DNA from: an uncultured Prevotella sp.
GTDB taxonomy: Bacteria; Bacteroidota; Bacteroidia; Bacteroidales; Bacteroidaceae
DNA: 39,010 nucleotides
Direction: 5' to 3'
NCBI GenBank assembly: GCA_900772835.1
Contig: CAAGSA010000084.1
Coordinates: forward strand, 1 to 39,010
The notes under the pieces: model-generated
Told to the model about the DNA's origin: nothing
Seen by the model: the letters and a program-made list of their open reading frames with translations, nothing else
Database searches by the model: none
Made by a program: the position numbers and the translations under genes
In this document: positions 15,032 to 23,481 of the stretch, piece after piece
How positions within the stretch are numbered: position 1 is the stretch's first letter
Layout of the letters: the number at the start of each line of letters is the position of its first letter

Positions 15032-17086
15032 TTATTTGATAAGGTCAACCGAACGCTTGATAAACGAACTGAGAGCAGCACCGCGCAGCATTCCGTTCTC
15101 AAGCAGGGCGAGGTCGATGAGCTGATGAACCACCTTATTGTCCTTGGCGTGGCCGGCAATGATAGCTTCTTTCTTTGAACGCTCGCCGGAGAGTTTCTCC
15201 TCGGTATCGTGGAGATCTTTCTTCTCATCCTCTGTCACTTCCTCCGGTTTCTTGTCCTTGCGTGCTGCATTGAGGGCGGAAAGACGTGCCTGCAGACCCT
15301 TTATCTCGCTCAGCACGGGCTTCAGCTCCTCGCTGCACTGCTCCTGGCTCGACTCGAGCACCTCGCGTACCAAACGGTGGTCGCTGTTGAGCACCAGACT
15401 GTAGGTGTCCGGCATCTGTGCATAGAAGTTCATTCCACTCTGGTAGCGGCTGATGTCCTTCATACGGCGCATATACTCGTTCTGAGTAATGATTACTGGC
15501 TGACCGCTCTCGCCCAACGGCTGCACCTCCACGCTGAACTCCATGTGGTCGAGCGTTGGCAGCTGGGTGCGGAATGTGGCTGACAAAATGTCAGTCGCCT
15601 CGGTTCCCAAGTCGTTTTTCTTGGCATCTTCCTTCGGTATGAGACGGTCGATGATGTCGCTGTCTACACGGGTGAAACGTGACTTCTCGAACTTCTGCTC
15701 ATACATATTCACGCATGGCGTATCAAGCTGTCCGTCGAAGAGCAACACGCTGTAGCCCTTAGCCTTTGCTGCCTCGATATAGGAATACTGCTCCTCGGGG
15801 TTGTTGGCATAGAGGTATACCAGAGTGCCCTCCTTGTCGGTTTGGCTCTCCTTTATGAGCTGACGGTATTCGTCAAGCGTGAAGTACTTGCCGTCAACAT
15901 CCTTGAAGAGTGCGAAATCCTTTGCACGGTCGTAGAAATCTTCCTGCGAGAGCATTCCGTAGTTGATAAATAGCTTGAGGTCGTCCCATTTCTCCTCGAA
16001 CTCCTTGCGGTTCTCCTTAAAGAGAGAGTTGAGACGGTCTGCCACCTTCTTTGTTATATAGGTGGAGATTTTCTTCACGTCGCGGTCGCTCTGCAGATAG
16101 CTGCGGCTGACGTTCAGCGGAATGTCCGGTGAATCGATAACGCCGTGGAGCAGCGTGAGGAACTCCGGCACGATGCCTTCCACCTGGTCAGTGACAAACA
16201 CCTGATTGCAATAGAGCTGTATTTTGTTACGCTGCAGGTCGATATTCGACTTTATCTTCGGGAAATACAGTATACCGGTCAGATTGAACGGATAGTCCAC
16301 GTTGAGATGAATCCAGAAGAGCGGCTCGTCCTGCATCGGATAGAGCGTGCGGTAGAACTTCCTGTAGTCCTCGTCCTTCAGTGTGCTCGGAGCCTTAGTC
16401 CAAAGCGGCTCCATATCGTTGATAATGTTATCGTCGGCTGTGTCCACCTGCTTTCCGTCCTTCCATTCGGTCTTCTTGCCGAAAGCCACTGGCACCGGCA
16501 GGAACTTGCAGTATTTCTGCAGCAGCTGCTCTATGCGCGACTTTTCGAGGAACTCCTTGCAGTCATTATCAATATGGAGGATAATGTCAGAACCACGGCT
16601 CTCGCGCTCAGCGTCGCTAATCTCGTAGGCAGGGCTTCCGTCGCAGCTCCACTTCACTGCCTTTGCCCCGTCGCGCCAGCTGCGTGTAACGATTTCCACT
16701 TTCTTGCTGACCATAAACGAGCTGTAGAATCCGAGTCCGAAATGGCCGATGATGGCGTTTGCGTTGTCCTTATATTTGTCGAGAAAATCCGTCACACCGG
16801 AGAATGCAATCTGGTTGATATATTTCTCAATCTCCTCCTCGGTCATTCCTATGCCTCGGTCGCTGATAGTGAGTGTGCCTTTATCCGTATCGAGGGAAAC
16901 GCGCACTGTAAGGTCGCCCAGTTCACCCTTGAACTCACCTCTTTCGGCGAGTGTCTTCATCTTCTGTGTAGCGTCGACAGCGTTGCTCACCATCTCGCGC
17001 AGGAAGATTTCGTGGTCGGAATACAAAAATTTCTTGATTACCGGAAAGATGTTTTCGGTTGTTACTCCAATATTACCTTTTTGCAT
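15032..17086 (-). CDS. htpG: Molecular chaperone HtpG (bacterial Hsp90)
   Basis: 684 residues, longer than the E. coli protein (624) but in line with Bacteroidetes homologues. An ATP-dependent dimeric chaperone in the cytoplasm. The N-terminal GHKL ATPase domain shows EIFLREMVSNAVDA (the E and N of the ATP site), ISDRGIGM (the D-x-G-x-G motif) and IGHFGLGFYSSFMVS (the G-rich lid). The middle domain has the FWIHLNVDYPFNLTGILYFP and LNVSRSYLQSDRDVKKIS segments with the conserved catalytic-loop Arg. Single gene, with no obvious TAnnTTTG promoter just upstream; heat-shock control cannot be read from the sequence. Confidence 0.97.
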   Translation of the reverse strand: MQKGNIGVTTENIFPVIKKFLYSDHEIFLREMVSNAVDATQKMKTLAERGEFKGELGDLTVRVSLDTDKGTLTISDRGIGMTEEEIEKYINQIAFSGVTDFLDKYKDNANAIIGHFGLGFYSSFMVSKKVEIVTRSWRDGAKAVKWSCDGSPAYEISDAERESRGSDIILHIDNDCKEFLEKSRIEQLLQKYCKFLPVPVAFGKKTEWKDGKQVDTADDNIINDMEPLWTKAPSTLKDEDYRKFYRTLYPMQDEPLFWIHLNVDYPFNLTGILYFPKIKSNIDLQRNKIQLYCNQVFVTDQVEGIVPEFLTLLHGVIDSPDIPLNVSRSYLQSDRDVKKISTYITKKVADRLNSLFKENRKEFEEKWDDLKLFINYGMLSQEDFYDRAKDFALFKDVDGKYFTLDEYRQLIKESQTDKEGTLVYLYANNPEEQYSYIEAAKAKGYSVLLFDGQLDTPCVNMYEQKFEKSRFTRVDSDIIDRLIPKEDAKKNDLGTEATDILSATFRTQLPTLDHMEFSVEVQPLGESGQPVIITQNEYMRRMKDISRYQSGMNFYAQMPDTYSLVLNSDHRLVREVLESSQEQCSEELKPVLSEIKGLQARLSALNAARKDKKPEEVTEDEKKDLHDTEEKLSGERSKKEAIIAGHAKDNKVVHQLIDLALLENGMLRGAALSSFIKRSVDLIK

Positions 17087-17544
17087 AATATTTATTGTTT
17101 ATTTTGTTGTTGTTCAATATTATCACTTTGTTCTCTCGTGCATCGCTTGTGCAATGCACACAGCACACTGAAAAGGTTACAAAAAACGTGCCAAGAATAC
17201 AAGGCAGAAATCCCAATCCCGAAAAACAAAGGACACAATCTTCAGCCTCATAATAAACATTACATCGACTGCACTCATTATTATATAAAAGCATTTCTTG
17301 CCACACTGCATAAACACAGTTTAACACGACAAGAGATTTAAATGTTAAAACCGGGAGAGAAAAAGGCTCCGAGAATTGAATATTTTCGCAGAACTGAAAT
17401 TTTGTCCAAAAAAAAAACACAATTTTGCGTCGCCTCAGTAAAAACACTATTATTCAACACGTTATATTTTCGCCCTTTCAAAAGACGGCAAATTTCGCCG
17501 CCATTCATTATGAACGGTTTAATCATTCATTATAAATGACTGAA

Positions 17545-17626
17545 AAGTTTGTGATGAAAAAGTAGAGGTACGACCGTTTTGAGAGACAAAAACATATATT
17601 TTTGTAAAGAAAAACATCACAAACTT
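17545..17626. repeat. 12-bp perfect inverted repeat enclosing a nested hairpin
   Basis: AAGTTTGTGATG at 17545-17556 is exactly complementary to CATCACAAACTT at 17615-17626. Between them lies a smaller hairpin, CAAAAA (17587-17592) with TTTTTG (17599-17604). The whole could fold into one branched RNA structure or be two half-sites for a DNA-binding protein. Confidence 0.55.
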
Positions 17627-17831
17627 GACAGCAACACATCAGCTTATCTTCCATGAAACAGCGGAATGGTAAGGAATAGACAACAACGGTAAAGAACAAT
17701 GTAAAGAATTATTTTTTCCATGTGTTAAAATATCGCGTCCAATATGTAATCAGACGTTAAATCAGAATGCAGATCTTTGGGCAGATTCATTGGCGTACGA
17801 AGCATAGTATGTCAAAAAATTAGTTAAAAAC

Positions 17832-17863
17832 ATTGACACGTATTGATATTTTGCGTACCTTTG
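17832..17863 (+). promoter_or_regulatory. Promoter of rpoD
   Basis: ATTG at 17832-17835 (one mismatch to TTTG), 20 bp, TACCTTTG at 17856-17863. Start would be near 17867, with a leader of about 70 nt that contains a small CAGG/CCTG hairpin (17875-17888). Confidence 0.65.
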
Positions 17864-17936
17864 CAGAGTTTTTCAGGTATTAGCCTGCTAACATGTTAAT
17901 AATCAGCAGTTTATAAGGTTTAAAGACAAATCAGGA

Positions 17937-18809
17937 ATGAGACAATTAAAAATTCAGAAAAGTATTACAAACCGCTCAAGTGAAGCACTCGACAAATATC
18001 TTGTTGAAATCGGTCGCGCACCTCTTATATCCATCGACGAGGAAATTGAACTCGCACAGAAAATCAAGAAAGGTGGAAGAGAGGGAGAACGCGCCAAAGA
18101 CAAGCTTGTCACGGCTAACTTGCGATTCGTAGTGTCCGTGGCAAAGCAATACCAGCACCAGGGACTCACTCTGACAGACCTTATAGACGAGGGTAACATC
18201 GGACTCATCAAGGCTGCACAGAAGTTCGACGAAACACGAGGATTCAAGTTCATTTCATACGCAGTGTGGTGGATCCGACAGAGCATCCTGCAGGCTATCG
18301 CCGAGCAGAGCCGCATCGTGCGACTGCCACTCAACCAGGTGGGTTCGCTGAACAAAATCAACCACGAGATAAACAAATTCGAACAGGAGAACCAACGCCA
18401 CCCGTCGGTATCGGAACTGTCTGAGGCAACCAAAATCGACGAGGAAAAAATAGGACAGTCGCTCGCTGCCGACGGACACCACGTGAGCATCGACGCTCCG
18501 TTCCAGGACGGCGAAGACAACTGTATGCTCGATGTAATGCCAAGCGGCGACGACAGCCGTACAGACCGCGTGGTAGACCACGAGTCGATGGCTCTGGAAC
18601 TGAACTCTGTGCTCGGCAAGGTACTCAAAGACAGAGAGATAACCATCATCCGCGAATGCTTCGGCATCGGATGTCAGGAGAAGGGACTGGAGGAAATCGG
18701 CGACCAGCTCGGACTGACACGTGAACGCGTGCGCCAGATTCGCGAGAAGAGTATAGCCAAATTGCGCGACAGCGGCAACGCAAAGATTCTCATCAAATAT
18801 CTGGGATAA
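17937..18809 (+). CDS. rpoD: Primary sigma factor RpoD (Bacteroidetes type)
   Basis: 290 residues; like other Bacteroidetes primary sigma factors it lacks region 1.1 and the long non-conserved region. Region 1.2/2.1 begins at about 17 (ALDKYLVEIGRAPLIS). Region 2 contains LVTANLRFVVSVAKQY and the core-binding and -10-recognition segment ISYAVWWIRQSILQAIAEQS (about 102-121). Region 3 follows; region 4.2 is LEEIGDQLGLTRERVRQIRE near the C-terminus, which recognises the -33 element. It directs RNA polymerase to TTTG/TAnnTTTG promoters such as those found across this window. Monocistronic, with its own promoter and a strong terminator. Confidence 0.97.
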   Translation: MRQLKIQKSITNRSSEALDKYLVEIGRAPLISIDEEIELAQKIKKGGREGERAKDKLVTANLRFVVSVAKQYQHQGLTLTDLIDEGNIGLIKAAQKFDETRGFKFISYAVWWIRQSILQAIAEQSRIVRLPLNQVGSLNKINHEINKFEQENQRHPSVSELSEATKIDEEKIGQSLAADGHHVSIDAPFQDGEDNCMLDVMPSGDDSRTDRVVDHESMALELNSVLGKVLKDREITIIRECFGIGCQEKGLEEIGDQLGLTRERVRQIREKSIAKLRDSGNAKILIKYLG

Positions 18810-18848
18810 AACAACTGCCCACGGGCGGCACAGGAATAAATTATAAAG

Positions 18849-18910
18849 AATTCGGATTTGCTTCAGCTGAGGGACACACGTCAGCAAAAGCAAATCCGAT
18901 TTCTTTTTTT
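18849..18910 (+). terminator. Rho-independent terminator of rpoD
   Basis: Stem 18849-18870 (AATTCGGATTTGCTTCAGCTG...) with 18881-18902, loop about 10 nt, then TCTTTTTTT to 18910. The right arm and tail nearly repeat those of the terminator at 14945-15002. Confidence 0.85.
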
Positions 18911-19021
18911 AGTCATATACACGGAACAAGACCATCTCCAACGGTTCCAGGAACGGGAAAAGACTGTTCCACCTCATTTTTAGTACATATCACAGGCTAA
19001 AGCTCTTTTTTGCAGTCAGTT

Positions 19022-19053
19022 TTTGCAGATTCAAGATAGAATTAGTATCTTTG
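19022..19053 (+). promoter_or_regulatory. Promoter of the DUF4375-smpB-HAD-map-tsaD-cinA run
   Basis: TTTG at 19022-19025, 20 bp, TATCTTTG at 19046-19053. Start near 19057, with a leader of about 40 nt. No other clear promoter appears before the next five genes, which have gaps of 24-45 bp. Confidence 0.75.
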
Positions 19054-19095
19054 CGCGTTATTATAATAGAACAGAAACCATATAAAGGAACGAAC

Positions 19096-19599
19096 ATGGA
19101 ATTTGCCGTAAAAGAAACAGACATCATAAAGGCTGCAGGAGAAGGCATGGACGCCTTCATAAAGCTATTCACCGACACCATATTGAACACCGCCGGCGGT
19201 ACTCTGACCGCTGAAAATATGGCAGAAATGAATATCGACCAGATTACACTCATTGCATACACACAGCTGCGCGACGAGGTGATGGACGGGGGGTTCGTGC
19301 AGCTGATACACAACGGCTACGGCGGATTCATATTCAACAACCCTTTCGCAAAGATGATGAGAGTGTGGGGGCTGAAAGAACTTGCCAAGCTCATCTTCAA
19401 CGCACGGAAACTATATCTCGAACACGGAAAGGAAATAGAAGAAGACTGCACCGACGAGGAATTTATGGGACTGTTCGAGAAATTCCCGCAGTTCGACGAT
19501 ATGGACGACGAGTTTGTGGAGAACGAAGAACAGTGGACCGAAGCTGTGGCACACTACGTGGACGAGCATATTGAAAACTTCGCAACTGTGGAGAAATAA
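19096..19599 (+). CDS. DUF4375-like protein
   Basis: 167 residues from ATG 19096; an upstream TTG start would lie in the promoter. Cytoplasmic, acidic, helical, no membrane segments. The centre, LRDEVMDGGFVQLIHNGYGG followed by an Ala-rich helix, resembles the DUF4375 core (V-x-N-GGF-x-Q-x-x-x-N-x-x-G). The function of this family is unknown. As first gene of a run with smpB, map and tsaD it could be linked to translation, but this is only context. Confidence 0.75.
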   Translation: MEFAVKETDIIKAAGEGMDAFIKLFTDTILNTAGGTLTAENMAEMNIDQITLIAYTQLRDEVMDGGFVQLIHNGYGGFIFNNPFAKMMRVWGLKELAKLIFNARKLYLEHGKEIEEDCTDEEFMGLFEKFPQFDDMDDEFVENEEQWTEAVAHYVDEHIENFATVEK

Positions 19600-19626
19600 A
19601 AACACAAACTGAAAAGAAATCGAATC

Positions 19627-20106
19627 ATGAATAAAGAACAGGAATTGCTCAGGAAGAAAAGTCCGGTGAACATAAGAAATAAGAAAGCCTCGTTCGAGTA
19701 TTTCTTCGTTGACACTTTCACTGCAGGCATAGTACTCACGGGCACAGAGATAAAATCCATACGCATGGGCAAAGCCTCGCTCGTGGACACCTTCTGCTAT
19801 ATAAACAATGGCGAAATTTGGGTAAAGGGGATGAACATATCGCCCTATTTTTACGGCTCATACAACAACCACGAGAGCAAGCGCGACCGAAAGCTGCTGC
19901 TCAACAAGCGGGAAATCAGAAATCTGCAGGACGCCACGAAACAACCCGGATTCACAATCGTGCCCACACTGCTCTTCATCGACGACCACGGCAGAGCGAA
20001 ACTCGACATAGCACTGGCACGGGGAAAGAAGGAGTTCGACAAGCGACAGACACTCAAAGAAAAGGAAGACAAAAGGGAAATGGACAGAGCAAGGAAGCAT
20101 TATTAA
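19627..20106 (+). CDS. smpB: SsrA-binding protein SmpB
   Basis: 159 residues, normal length. SmpB binds tmRNA and brings it to stalled ribosomes in trans-translation. The OB-fold shows NKKASFEYFFVDTFTAGIVL, TGTEIKSIRMGKASLVD, EIWVKGMNISPY and the RDRKLLLNKREI segment; the C-terminal tail (KKEFDKRQTLKEKEDKREMD) is the Lys/Arg/Glu-rich helix that enters the mRNA channel. 27 bp after the DUF4375-like gene. Confidence 0.97.
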   Translation: MNKEQELLRKKSPVNIRNKKASFEYFFVDTFTAGIVLTGTEIKSIRMGKASLVDTFCYINNGEIWVKGMNISPYFYGSYNNHESKRDRKLLLNKREIRNLQDATKQPGFTIVPTLLFIDDHGRAKLDIALARGKKEFDKRQTLKEKEDKREMDRARKHY

Positions 20107-20130
20107 CAACACACACATAATACAGCACAG

Positions 20131-20775
20131 ATGAAAAAGATTAAGAATCTGATATTCGACCTGGGCGGAGTGATAATGACAATCTGCCAACCCAACGCCG
20201 TGGAGAGATTCCGCGAAATAGGTCTTGCAGATGCCGAAAAGCGCCTCAACCCGTACACCCAAAGCGGAATATTCGGCGATCTGGAAGAGGGAAAGATTAC
20301 CGCAGAGGAATTTATCCAAGAACTCAGCCGCATGGTTGGCAGACAGCTCACCTTCGACGAATGCAAATACGCATGGCGCGGATATACAAAAGAGGTGCCG
20401 ATACGAAACATACACGCTCTCGACCGCCTGCGCAAAGAAGGATACCGGCTCATTTTGCTATCGAACACCAACCCGTTTATGATGCACTGGGGCATGAGTA
20501 ACGAATTCTCCGGAGACGGAAGAAGCATCGGAAGTTTTTTCGACTCCACGTATATGAGTTACAAAATGAAGATGATGAAACCGGACATACGCATCTTCGA
20601 AAAGATTATACAGGAAGAAAGCATAGACCCGGAGGAAAGTCTGTTCGTTGACGATGGAGCGAAGAATACTGCCGTTGCAGAGAAACTGGGATTCCAAACC
20701 ATGTGCCCGGAAAATGGAACGGACTGGACAGAGGCTCTTTTCGAACGCCTGGATGAAAACAAGGCGAACAGCTGA
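20131..20775 (+). CDS. HAD-superfamily phosphatase, YihX-like
   Basis: 214 residues. Motif I is IFDLGGV (nucleophile D10), in which Gly replaces the usual second Asp; this is normal for the YihX-like subgroup (FDLGNV/FDLGGV), some members of which hydrolyse sugar phosphates such as glucose 1-phosphate. Motif II is LILLSNTNP, motif III the Lys of MKMMKPD, and motif IV VDDGAKN. The cap region is helical (about 20-85). The lost second Asp could reduce or change acid-base catalysis. Third gene of the smpB run, 24 bp after smpB. Confidence 0.88.
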   Translation: MKKIKNLIFDLGGVIMTICQPNAVERFREIGLADAEKRLNPYTQSGIFGDLEEGKITAEEFIQELSRMVGRQLTFDECKYAWRGYTKEVPIRNIHALDRLRKEGYRLILLSNTNPFMMHWGMSNEFSGDGRSIGSFFDSTYMSYKMKMMKPDIRIFEKIIQEESIDPEESLFVDDGAKNTAVAEKLGFQTMCPENGTDWTEALFERLDENKANS

Positions 20776-20820
20776 AGAAACAATTGGAATCAAAGAATTT
20801 AAAGATAAACGCTACATAAA

Positions 20821-21681
20821 ATGTTTAAGAAGAAAAGAAGATGGCACTGTCTGCCAGGACAAGAACCAACTGATTTGGACAAAAAGGTAATGTATTGGGA
20901 AAACAAGGGAAAACTGGTGCCTACCAGAGACCTGATCAAAACTCCAGAACAGATAGAAGGCATACGCAGAAGCGGAGTGGTGAACACCGGTGTGCTCGAC
21001 GAGGTGGCAAAGCGCATACACGCCGGAATGAACACACTGGAGATAGACAAGATATGCTACGACTACTGCGTGGAGCATGGCGGAACGCCTGCCTGCCTAA
21101 ACTACGAGGGATTCCCGAAAAGCGTGTGCACAAGCATCAACGAGGTGGTGTGCCACGGTATACCGAAGGAGGAGGACGTGCTGCAGGAAGGCGACATCGT
21201 GAACGTGGACTTCACCACTATCCTCGACGGATATTATGCCGACGCATCGCGCATGTTCATTATCGGAAAGACCACACCGGAGAAGGAGCAGCTGGTGCGC
21301 GTGGCAAAGGAATGTATGGAGATTGGAGCTGAAGCCGCAAAACCATACTGCTTTGTGGGTGACATTGGCCACGCGATACAGAAGCATGCAGAAAAAAACC
21401 ACTACGGAGTGGTGAGAGACTTGTGCGGACACGGTGTGGGATGCAAATTCCACGAAGAACCGGAGGTGCTGCACTTCGGACATCGCGGTACCGGAATGCT
21501 TATCGTGCCGGGAATGGTGTTCACAATCGAACCGATGATCAACCAGGGCACATGGGAGGTGTTCATTGATGCCGACGATGAGTACGGATGGGAAGTCATA
21601 ACGGGCGACGAAAAGCCAAGCGCACAGTGGGAACATACCTACCTTATGACAGAACACGGAGTGGAAATCCTGAGCGAATAA
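20821..21681 (+). CDS. map: Methionine aminopeptidase, type I
   Basis: 286 residues. It removes the initiator Met from nascent proteins in the cytoplasm. The five metal ligands are present: D130 and D141 (NVDFT, YYADASR), H204 (CGHGVG), E237 (TIEP) and E271 (WEHT); H112 is the substrate-binding His. About 40 residues precede the catalytic core (FKKKRRWHCLPGQEPTDLD), an N-terminal extension that I recognise from Bacteroidetes and actinobacterial MetAPs. In the same transcript as tsaD, 27 bp upstream of it. Confidence 0.96.
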   Translation: MFKKKRRWHCLPGQEPTDLDKKVMYWENKGKLVPTRDLIKTPEQIEGIRRSGVVNTGVLDEVAKRIHAGMNTLEIDKICYDYCVEHGGTPACLNYEGFPKSVCTSINEVVCHGIPKEEDVLQEGDIVNVDFTTILDGYYADASRMFIIGKTTPEKEQLVRVAKECMEIGAEAAKPYCFVGDIGHAIQKHAEKNHYGVVRDLCGHGVGCKFHEEPEVLHFGHRGTGMLIVPGMVFTIEPMINQGTWEVFIDADDEYGWEVITGDEKPSAQWEHTYLMTEHGVEILSE

Positions 21682-21708
21682 GCACACACACTGACAGATA
21701 TACACACA

Positions 21709-22749
21709 ATGAACAGCATGGAACAGAACGATATATACATATTAGGTATAGAAAGCAGCTGCGACGACACATCGGCAGCCGTGCTGAAAAACGGAGTACT
21801 GCTGAGCAACGTGACAGCATCGCAGGATGTACACATGGCATACGGCGGAGTGGTACCGGAACTCGCGTCGAGAGCACATCAGCAGAACGTGGTGCCTGTG
21901 GTGGACCAGGCCATCAAAAGAGCAGGAATAACAAAGGATATGCTCTCGGCAGTGGCATTCACACGCGGACCGGGACTTATGGGGTCGCTCCTCGTGGGAG
22001 TGAGCTTCGCTAAAGGATTCGCACGCTCGCTGGGTATTCCGCTCATCGACGTGAACCACCTGCAGGGACACGTTATGGCACACTTCATAAAGGAAAGCGA
22101 CGATGACCAATCGGCACCGCCACTGCCTTTCCTCTGTCTGCTCGTGAGCGGTGGAAACTCGCAAATAGTGAAGGTGAATGCATACAACGATATACAGCTT
22201 CTGGGGCAAACCATCGACGATGCTGCAGGAGAGGCCATAGACAAATGCTCGAAGGTGATGGGACTGGGCTATCCGGGCGGACCGATAATCGACCGTCTGG
22301 CGCGGAAAGGCAATCCCCTCGCATATAAATTCTCGGAACCGCACATCCCGGGGCTTGACTACAGCTTCAGCGGACTTAAGACTTCCTTCCTTTACAGTCT
22401 GCGCGACTGGATAAAGGATGATCCACTCTTCATCGAACACCACAAGGAAGACCTGGCGGCAAGCCTGGAACATACAATTGTAAGCATTCTGATGAAGAAA
22501 CTGCGACTGGCTGTGAAACAGACCGGAATCAAGCATGTAGCCATAGCCGGAGGAGTGAGCGCAAACAACGGACTGCGCAATGCTTTCCACGAACATGCCG
22601 AGAAATACCACTGGCACATCTACATACCGCGCTTCAGCTACACTACCGACAATGCGGCTATGATTGCCATAACGGGCTACTTCAAGTTTATGGACAAGGA
22701 CTTCTGCCCTATCGACGCACCGGCATTTTCGAAGGTGACATTCAAATGA
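21709..22749 (+). CDS. tsaD: tRNA N6-threonylcarbamoyladenosine transferase TsaD
   Basis: 346 residues. TsaD transfers threonylcarbamoyl to A37 of tRNAs that read ANN codons, acting with TsaB, TsaE and TsaC. ASKHA-fold motifs are clear: IESSCDDTSAAV at the N-terminus, AFTRGPGLMGSLLVG, the Fe-binding HLQGH (H117, H121), LLVSGGNSQI, DDAAGEAIDKCSK, GYPGGPII and AGGVSANN. ATG 21709 is used; ATG 21718 would remove only three residues. Confidence 0.97.
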   Translation: MNSMEQNDIYILGIESSCDDTSAAVLKNGVLLSNVTASQDVHMAYGGVVPELASRAHQQNVVPVVDQAIKRAGITKDMLSAVAFTRGPGLMGSLLVGVSFAKGFARSLGIPLIDVNHLQGHVMAHFIKESDDDQSAPPLPFLCLLVSGGNSQIVKVNAYNDIQLLGQTIDDAAGEAIDKCSKVMGLGYPGGPIIDRLARKGNPLAYKFSEPHIPGLDYSFSGLKTSFLYSLRDWIKDDPLFIEHHKEDLAASLEHTIVSILMKKLRLAVKQTGIKHVAIAGGVSANNGLRNAFHEHAEKYHWHIYIPRFSYTTDNAAMIAITGYFKFMDKDFCPIDAPAFSKVTFK

Positions 22750-22790
22750 TAAAAAAAACAACAAAACAACACACATAAATTTCATATTAT

Positions 22791-23324
22791 ATGGTATTTG
22801 AAAACAAAATTCTAAGCAGAGAGATAAGTCAGATAATTTGGGAAAACGGACAGACTCTCGGAACTGCAGAGAGCTGCACTGGCGGACGCATTGCCGAAGC
22901 TATAATAGCTATGCCCGGAGCATCAAACTACTTCAAGGGTGGCATCGTTTCATACACAGACGAGGTGAAGGAAAACCTGCTGGGCGTAAGCCACACGCTG
23001 ATAGAAGAGAAAAACGCTGTGAGCGAGGAAGTGGCAAAAGAAATGGTAAAGGGAGCCGTAAAGGCACTGAACGTCGACTACGCCATTGCCGCAACAGGTT
23101 TCGCCGGTCCCGGCGGTGGAGCAGACGGCATCCCTGTAGGCACGATATGGATTGCATGCGGAAACTCGGATGATATCGTGACTATGAAACTCGACCAGAA
23201 CTATGGCCGCGACATCAACCTCGCCAAGGCAACGACAAGTGCGCTACAACTCTTCCTGCAGTATATCCTCGACCGCACTGAAAAGAAAGAGCACGAGGGA
23301 TTTGTGCAGGTGTTCGGAAAATAG
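22791..23324 (+). CDS. pncC: CinA-type nicotinamide-nucleotide amidohydrolase (PncC)
   Basis: 177 residues: only the C-terminal CinA/PncC domain, without the MoaB-like N-terminal domain of long CinA proteins. It deamidates NMN to NaMN to recycle NAD. Conserved segments are GTAESCTGGRIAE (about 24-36), the nucleophile Ser being in the SCTGG motif; ASNYFKGGIVSYTDEVKENLLGV; and AATGFAGPGGGADGIPVGTI. Last gene of the operon, ending at a bidirectional terminator. Confidence 0.93.
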   Translation: MVFENKILSREISQIIWENGQTLGTAESCTGGRIAEAIIAMPGASNYFKGGIVSYTDEVKENLLGVSHTLIEEKNAVSEEVAKEMVKGAVKALNVDYAIAATGFAGPGGGADGIPVGTIWIACGNSDDIVTMKLDQNYGRDINLAKATTSALQLFLQYILDRTEKKEHEGFVQVFGK

Positions 23325-23418
23325 AATACTGAAGTTTAGAAGGTAAAGCAATATAAATACTGCTAAACAAAGAAATAAAATAAACACAGTAAAAACAATG
23401 AGTTAATATAATTACTGT

Positions 23419-23463
23419 AAAAACAAAGAGCTGTTCCTGCAATAGAAACAGCTCTTTGTTTTT
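23419..23463. terminator. Bidirectional terminator between pncC and xylB
   Basis: AAAAACAAAGAGCTGTT (23419-23435) pairs with AAACAGCTCTTTGTTTTT (23446-23463), a 15- to 16-bp stem with a 10-nt loop, A-run on the left and T-run on the right. It lies between two converging genes. Confidence 0.9.
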
Positions 23464-23481
23464 ATATCTTATCTCTCGGTT

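Larger units (their letters stand above)
17087..17936. other. 850-bp non-coding region between htpG and rpoD
   Basis: No convincing protein gene on either strand; the short ORFs lack conserved features. It holds the htpG upstream region, a direct repeat (CATTCATTAT at 17502 and again at 17524, 22 bp apart), a structured inverted-repeat element (17545-17626), a TATTTTTG box at 17597-17604 and the rpoD promoter at 17832-17863. The size is large for this gene-dense window, and a small RNA or extended regulatory region for rpoD is possible. Confidence 0.6.

Noticed and set aside
16145..17341. 398-codon plus-strand open frame
   Set aside because: Antisense to htpG; no coherent protein features.
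17342..17539. 65-codon ORF upstream of rpoD
   Set aside because: Low-complexity composition and no promoter at the right place; the region fits non-coding DNA better.
20131..20775. Inactive HAD protein because the second Asp of motif I is missing
   Set aside because: DLGGV or DLGNV is the normal motif in the YihX-like subgroup, so this is not evidence of inactivity on its own.
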